A stretch of DNA of 64,000 nt. Source: Tethya wilhelma. Lineage: Eukaryota > Porifera > Demospongiae > Tethyida > Tethyidae. This document shows positions 59,708-64,000 of this stretch, one piece after another. How positions within the stretch are numbered: the stretch's first letter is position 1; every line of letters starts with the position of its first letter. The stretch is taken from NCBI GenBank assembly GCA_964030475.1, contig CAXIPT010000001.1, positions 13,436,800-13,500,799 of the forward strand, written 5' to 3'. The notes beneath the pieces are model-generated. The model had not been told where the DNA came from. It saw nothing but the letters and a program-made list of their open reading frames with translations, and made no database searches. The translations under genes and the position numbers were made by a program.

Positions 59708-60011
59708 AGCTTTGAATGTTGAGAACACCTCCAAATGAGTGTTTGTAAACTGAATCTTGATAAATTGCTACTAGGGTCAAAGGTCAGTTTCTTTGTCCTA
59801 GCCTAGACTAGTGATGTAATGTGTTGTGGTTATGTCGGTCTATAATTTCCCCTAATGCATGGAGTATACATCTGTTGACCTAGCAACACTTAGAACGTTA
59901 CAGCTATATACTGGATATTAAACTTTATCCTGTATACTTGTACCCACTATAAACACACACATATATTTAAAAAAACATACACGCAAAGCTTGAAGCATAG
60001 AATGCATGCTT
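59708..60011. other. Intergenic spacer upstream of the death domain-Rab gene
   Basis: About 300 bp between the death domain-Rab start and the stop of the next minus-strand gene. It must hold the former's promoter and the latter's 3' UTR. Confidence 0.5.
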
Positions 60012-62156
60012 CTAGTTAGTTTGAGTGTTAAAATAAAAGTTCAATGCTCTTTCAACGTTCATGTCTGCCTGCAAGAGGAAGTCCTTGAGGAGTTCGTCCG
60101 ATCCCTCTGCTCCCACGATCTCCCTCAGCTCCTCCATGGCTGCCTGGAAGGCCAGGGTGTTGGGATGGTGGAACTCCTCGTCCAGCTTGTAGCTCTCATC
60201 ACCATGTTCATGATAGTGACCAGAAGTGGAGCTACTGGAGGATGAGCTACTCTGACTGTCTGTCATGGTGGGCTGAAGAGACATGACAGAAATAAAGATA
60301 CAGGTTAACAAATGGCTAGTCCATAGTGATAAATGTAGTGCTACTGTTGATAGTAGTGGTTACATGTACATTGTGTCATAATTTGCCCACATAAATGGAA
60401 TTACTAGATGACCAACCCGTCATTTACTCAGGTATTAAAGTAAGTGGTGGTAGCCTAGTGGGGCTTATGTACAAAGATGGACAGCAGTGATTGGCACGTC
60501 TATAATTGGACCATCTTACCCTGTCTTCGTTGGCCAGAGGTGGTCTCTGTGAGTGTCGTAGGAGGAGGCGGGGGTCGGTGGTGGCAGAGAGAAGGGAGCG
60601 GAGCTCCTGCTTCAGCTCGTCAGGAAGACTGCTGTAGCCATCGACCTCTGTCATTACAATATCAGGGTTGTTCAAGATGTGCTCTAGGGTAGCTTCCTGA
60701 GGGAGGGAGGGAGGGAGGGAGGGAGAGAGGGAGAGAGGGAGGTTCAAGAAATGTGTGACAATAATAACAATGAAAACAAAAGAGACTACATTCTACTGCA
60801 GTCTCTTGAATACCAAGAGTATACATGTATGTATTCTTGATTCAAGGATCCGGCTCAAACTGTGACAACAGTGAATGTATCGTAACTATCTAACCACTAG
60901 CTTCTCACCCTGAGTTTCCTGGCGCTATAGCGATCAGCGACCTGCAGTAGGGGGAAGGCGTTGCTGTCCTCCACCCTCTCCACCAGCACACCCTCACACA
61001 TCACACGCAGCGATGTTGTCTCATATTGGTCGGCAACGGCCAACAACTCTATGATGTCATCGAGACTCATTGCAGCAGTGTCCAGTCGTCCCCCGTAGAG
61101 GTAGTGGAGGAAGGTACGGAAGACACCCTCATCAATGTCGTGGATCACGATACGTCTGAGGGGAAGGGGAGAGGGGAGGAGGAGGGGGAGGGAGAGAGAG
61201 AGTGTTAGTACTTGTGGCAGATAAAAATTCAGCAGAGGTACATGTAAATCTTTACTGTCTTAGCTATCGATTTTCAAAGTGGGAATTATACAGATCTATA
61301 TAGGTGATAATGTTTTTAGTATTTAATAATATGTATGATGCTTGTTTAGAGAATATGTACATCCTTGTTGCCATGGTAACTTGATACATGCACACAATCA
61401 CATACCATTCTCACTAATGCAAGTAGCAAAAGAAACGAACATGATTGTTGCTTTTTTTTGCCGCTTGCATCAGTAGTGTAGACAAAAAAACATTTATTTT
61501 GCTAGCCAAAATAGCAAGTGAATTTTTACGAGTGAAAGTTTCCTAATCTACAGTATAACAGTGTACCAAACTGGTGCAAGAGGGAAAATTTTAGAAGAGC
61601 ACAAGCTGCATTGAAGCTTCCTCCCTCCCTCCCCTCCCCTCACCTGTCAATGGCCTCCTTCATCCCCGACTGGAGTGCCCTCTTGAACCACTCACTGCGA
61701 GATGCCACCACCACACGATGAGCCTCAATGGTGACCGGCTCATTGGAAGTGGGTGTGGCAACCTCATCAGTGGTGGGTGTGGTCTCAGGTAGGATACTCT
61801 CCTTCAGTATAAACTGCATGTCACTGTATTCACACGTTTCTAGCAACTTGAGGCAACCCTTGGCCAGCTGACTTTCAGACACATTCAAGGATTCCAAGCC
61901 AGGCTGAAAGATACAAGATAAACAGAATCAAGGGTATAACATATACACCATAATGTGGAAATATTGGCAGTACATTCAATTTGGCAATTTGGTGATCAGT
62001 TCAGAAATCTATTTATATTGAAGAAAAAAGACCAAATACTTTTGTGGGTAAGTAGCTTGAAGACTAAAATCAATACTCATCATTAATTTATTTCTGTTAT
62101 TAGGGTAAGAAGAAGAAACTTCCTTTACCCACTCAGCTCAAATACAACTGCCATGN

Positions 62157-62227
<71 letters not shown>

Positions 62228-62520
62228 TTGAGCACATTATAGAGATCTACAGTGCAGGGATTTAAAAATAGCAACCAGAGCTCACTATCTTGTCCTTCAG
62301 CTTCACCTCCCTGATCCTGCCCCCGACTGCCCCGATGTCATCATCATCATCGTCATCACGGAGGAGCTTCAAGTCCTCCTCTTCCAGGATGTTGAAGTAC
62401 ACCAGGGCATCATTGACCTCCGACCTCTGGACAAACTTGCAGGCTTTCAGTAGGGCTGGTTTGAGTGGCTCTCTTAAAGCTTGGAGCTTACGGAGGCCCC
62501 ATGACTGGGAGGGAGGGAGG

Positions 62521-62583
<63 letters not shown>

Positions 62584-64000
62584 AGTGCGCGTACATTTGT
62601 GCATACAATTCTATTGGTAGTGTATCGCAAGCTCTAGTTCTACCCCAGTCAAGATGAGAGATCCCTGGGGTTACATGTATGGAGGCTGTATGTCCTAGCT
62701 ACTTACAACATATGAACAGCAAACTGCCACTAGTATCTTGAACTTCTTCCAGTCAAGAGCATTTTCCATCAGTATCTCCATCTTGACCTCTTGCAGCTGT
62801 TTCATCTGGTGTTCTCCCTGAACAGTAACACATTAGCACCGTCTCAAACCAATATACAATGTACATGGAAAATTCATTGAAAAAAAATCTTGAGATCTAG
62901 CTGGCATTTGAACCATACATGCATACACAGTAATGTGATGCTACGGACAACATACAATCTGTTTCAAGTACTATTAGTATTATTTCGGCAAATTTGACTA
63001 CATAAGACAACCATCACTACACCACCATACCTCTTGTTTGAGTCCAACCATGGCTCTGATGATTCTCTCCACCTTCTCTCCTTCACTCCAACCCTCAAAC
63101 TCCTCCCTGTACACATCACATGAGAGTCACACTATAATCACATGACAACACACTGATGTCACCTTTTCTTCTTGGATACAACTACAAACTCTTCAAACTC
63201 TTTCCCTATTCTCTGCATCCTCTTCAGCTCCTTGCCTCGAGCTGCAAACTGAAGGATGAGAGACAACTTGATGTCTTGTCTTCGGAGACTGGATTTCTTC
63301 TTTCTCGAGGAACTGTCCCTAGTGAGCAGAGCTGTCTGAATGTCACCACACGCGGCATTGACAAGGTTCCATATCACCCCAACCTACAGTGACGGGGAGA
63401 GGCAAAATCAACAGGCGCATCTAAATGACGCTGAATTCACAAACTTGTATCGTAAATTGGAAACTTTTGAAGTCTGTGACAACAACTATGAAAATTTAAC
63501 CACCTGATAATTATAAATACCCAACTAAAAATGTATTGTGCATGATGAGTTGAGTGTACAGTAGGTACAGACTAGACACTGCATAGCCTCGTGCCCACGG
63601 CCAGGCTCTGAATATTTCCTTCGAAAATTCAAGAATTAAACAGGTAACTAAGTTGTATCATCATTATACAAAAATAATAATTCAAGATCCTACTGCCTTC
63701 TGCCTGATGACCCTCTAAGAGACCCCACCCAGACATTGCCTCCTGGTGCAGTGTGGCCAGTGACTCACCTCAGGGATGATGTAGGATGCTGTCTCTGCCT
63801 TCTGGTCGTCAGTCAGTGAGTTGTACTTGTCCAGAGCTAGTTCTATGAGCTCACTGAGCAGGTCCACAAACACAACCACTCTAAACGAGATTACATAATG
63901 ATGATGTTATAAACAAAACAATGATGGATGGGAGTTATACGAGAAGAGCTCCAACTGAACTATGTAGAAGTGTCCAATACCTTCCCCTCATGTACTCCAG
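60012..64000 (-). CDS. BTB and UBA domain protein (partial at right edge)
   Basis: Minus-strand gene entering from the right edge. Visible exons: a fragment at 63978-64000, 63768-63880, about 63160-63385, about 63035-63110, 62705-62820, 62285-62505 (acidic DDDDDDD stretch), 61650-61905, 60910-61157, 60521-60697 and 60012-60273. The upstream part is helical and unrecognised. The BTB domain combines EYSDMQFIL and IEAHRVVVASRSEWFKRAL (61650-61905) with IVIHDIDEGVFRTFLHYLYGG and LLAVADQYE (60910-61157). The last exons add SSLPDELKQELRSLL and a C-terminal UBA-like helix bundle (FQAAMEELREIVGAEGSD, NVERALNFYF). BTB domains commonly bind CUL3 and UBA domains bind ubiquitin, so a substrate-adaptor role is possible. 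No orthologue recognised. Confidence 0.75.
62156..62226. repeat. (CA)n microsatellite beginning at an N
   Basis: About 35 CA units follow the N at 62156 in an intron of the BTB/UBA gene. A (GA)n array lies at about 62526-62578. Confidence 0.95.

Overview
The window is nuclear DNA from an animal. Genes are split into many short exons with GT-AG introns of about 50-2000 bp. Both strands carry genes, and introns are full of (GA)n, (CA)n and (GT)n microsatellites. The gene set is metazoan: SMURF-type HECT ligase, tuberin, CLEC16A, FOXK, Epac, SNX14, CFAP52, TELO2 and a death-domain protein. Compact spacing and divergence from vertebrate orthologues suggest an early-branching animal, possibly a demosponge; that assignment is inference. 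One 50-base N run (21326-21375) and several single Ns (18637, 23555, 29998, 49525, 55458, 62156) mark draft-assembly joins.

Layout, left to right. 1-4000 (-): 5' part of an Epac-type cAMP-regulated Rap GEF, running off the left edge. 4.7-12.9 kb (-): SNX14. A 2,024-bp near-identical tandem duplication (3577-7624) carries the last SNX14 exons and an early Epac exon. 13.4-14.6 kb (-): intronless LIV-1 family zinc transporter. 15.1-20.5 kb (-): TELO2. 20.7-27.4 kb (+): SMURF ubiquitin ligase. 27.9-32.0 kb: MPG (-) and ATG12 (+) as a head-to-head pair, present twice in a 2,011-bp tandem duplication whose junction is an N. 31.6-34.9 kb (-): CFAP52. 35.0-42.4 kb (+): CLEC16A. 43.2-46.8 kb (-): FOXK. 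47.0-52.8 kb (+): N-terminal part of TSC2/tuberin; its C-terminal exons reappear at 55.9-56.5 kb (+), with the catalytic GAP exon between them on the opposite strand. An intronless secreted-protein gene (53.6-54.7 kb, -) lies in the break. 56.6-59.7 kb (-): a gene joining a death domain to a prenylatable Rab-like GTPase. 60.0-64.0 kb (-): a BTB plus UBA protein, cut by the right edge.

The genes do not form one pathway, but several are endolysosome, autophagy or mTOR genes (SNX14, ATG12, CLEC16A, TSC2, TELO2). Four adjacent pairs are divergent with 92-223 bp between start codons, suggesting shared promoters. Orthologues of TELO2, MPG, TSC2 and CLEC16A all lie on human 16p13, which points to ancient linkage.

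The strongest candidate for something undescribed is the death-domain/Rab gene at 56631-59707. All nine coding exons join in consistent phase to give 425 codons. The GTPase exons have no start codon of their own, and the switch II Gln is replaced by Met.
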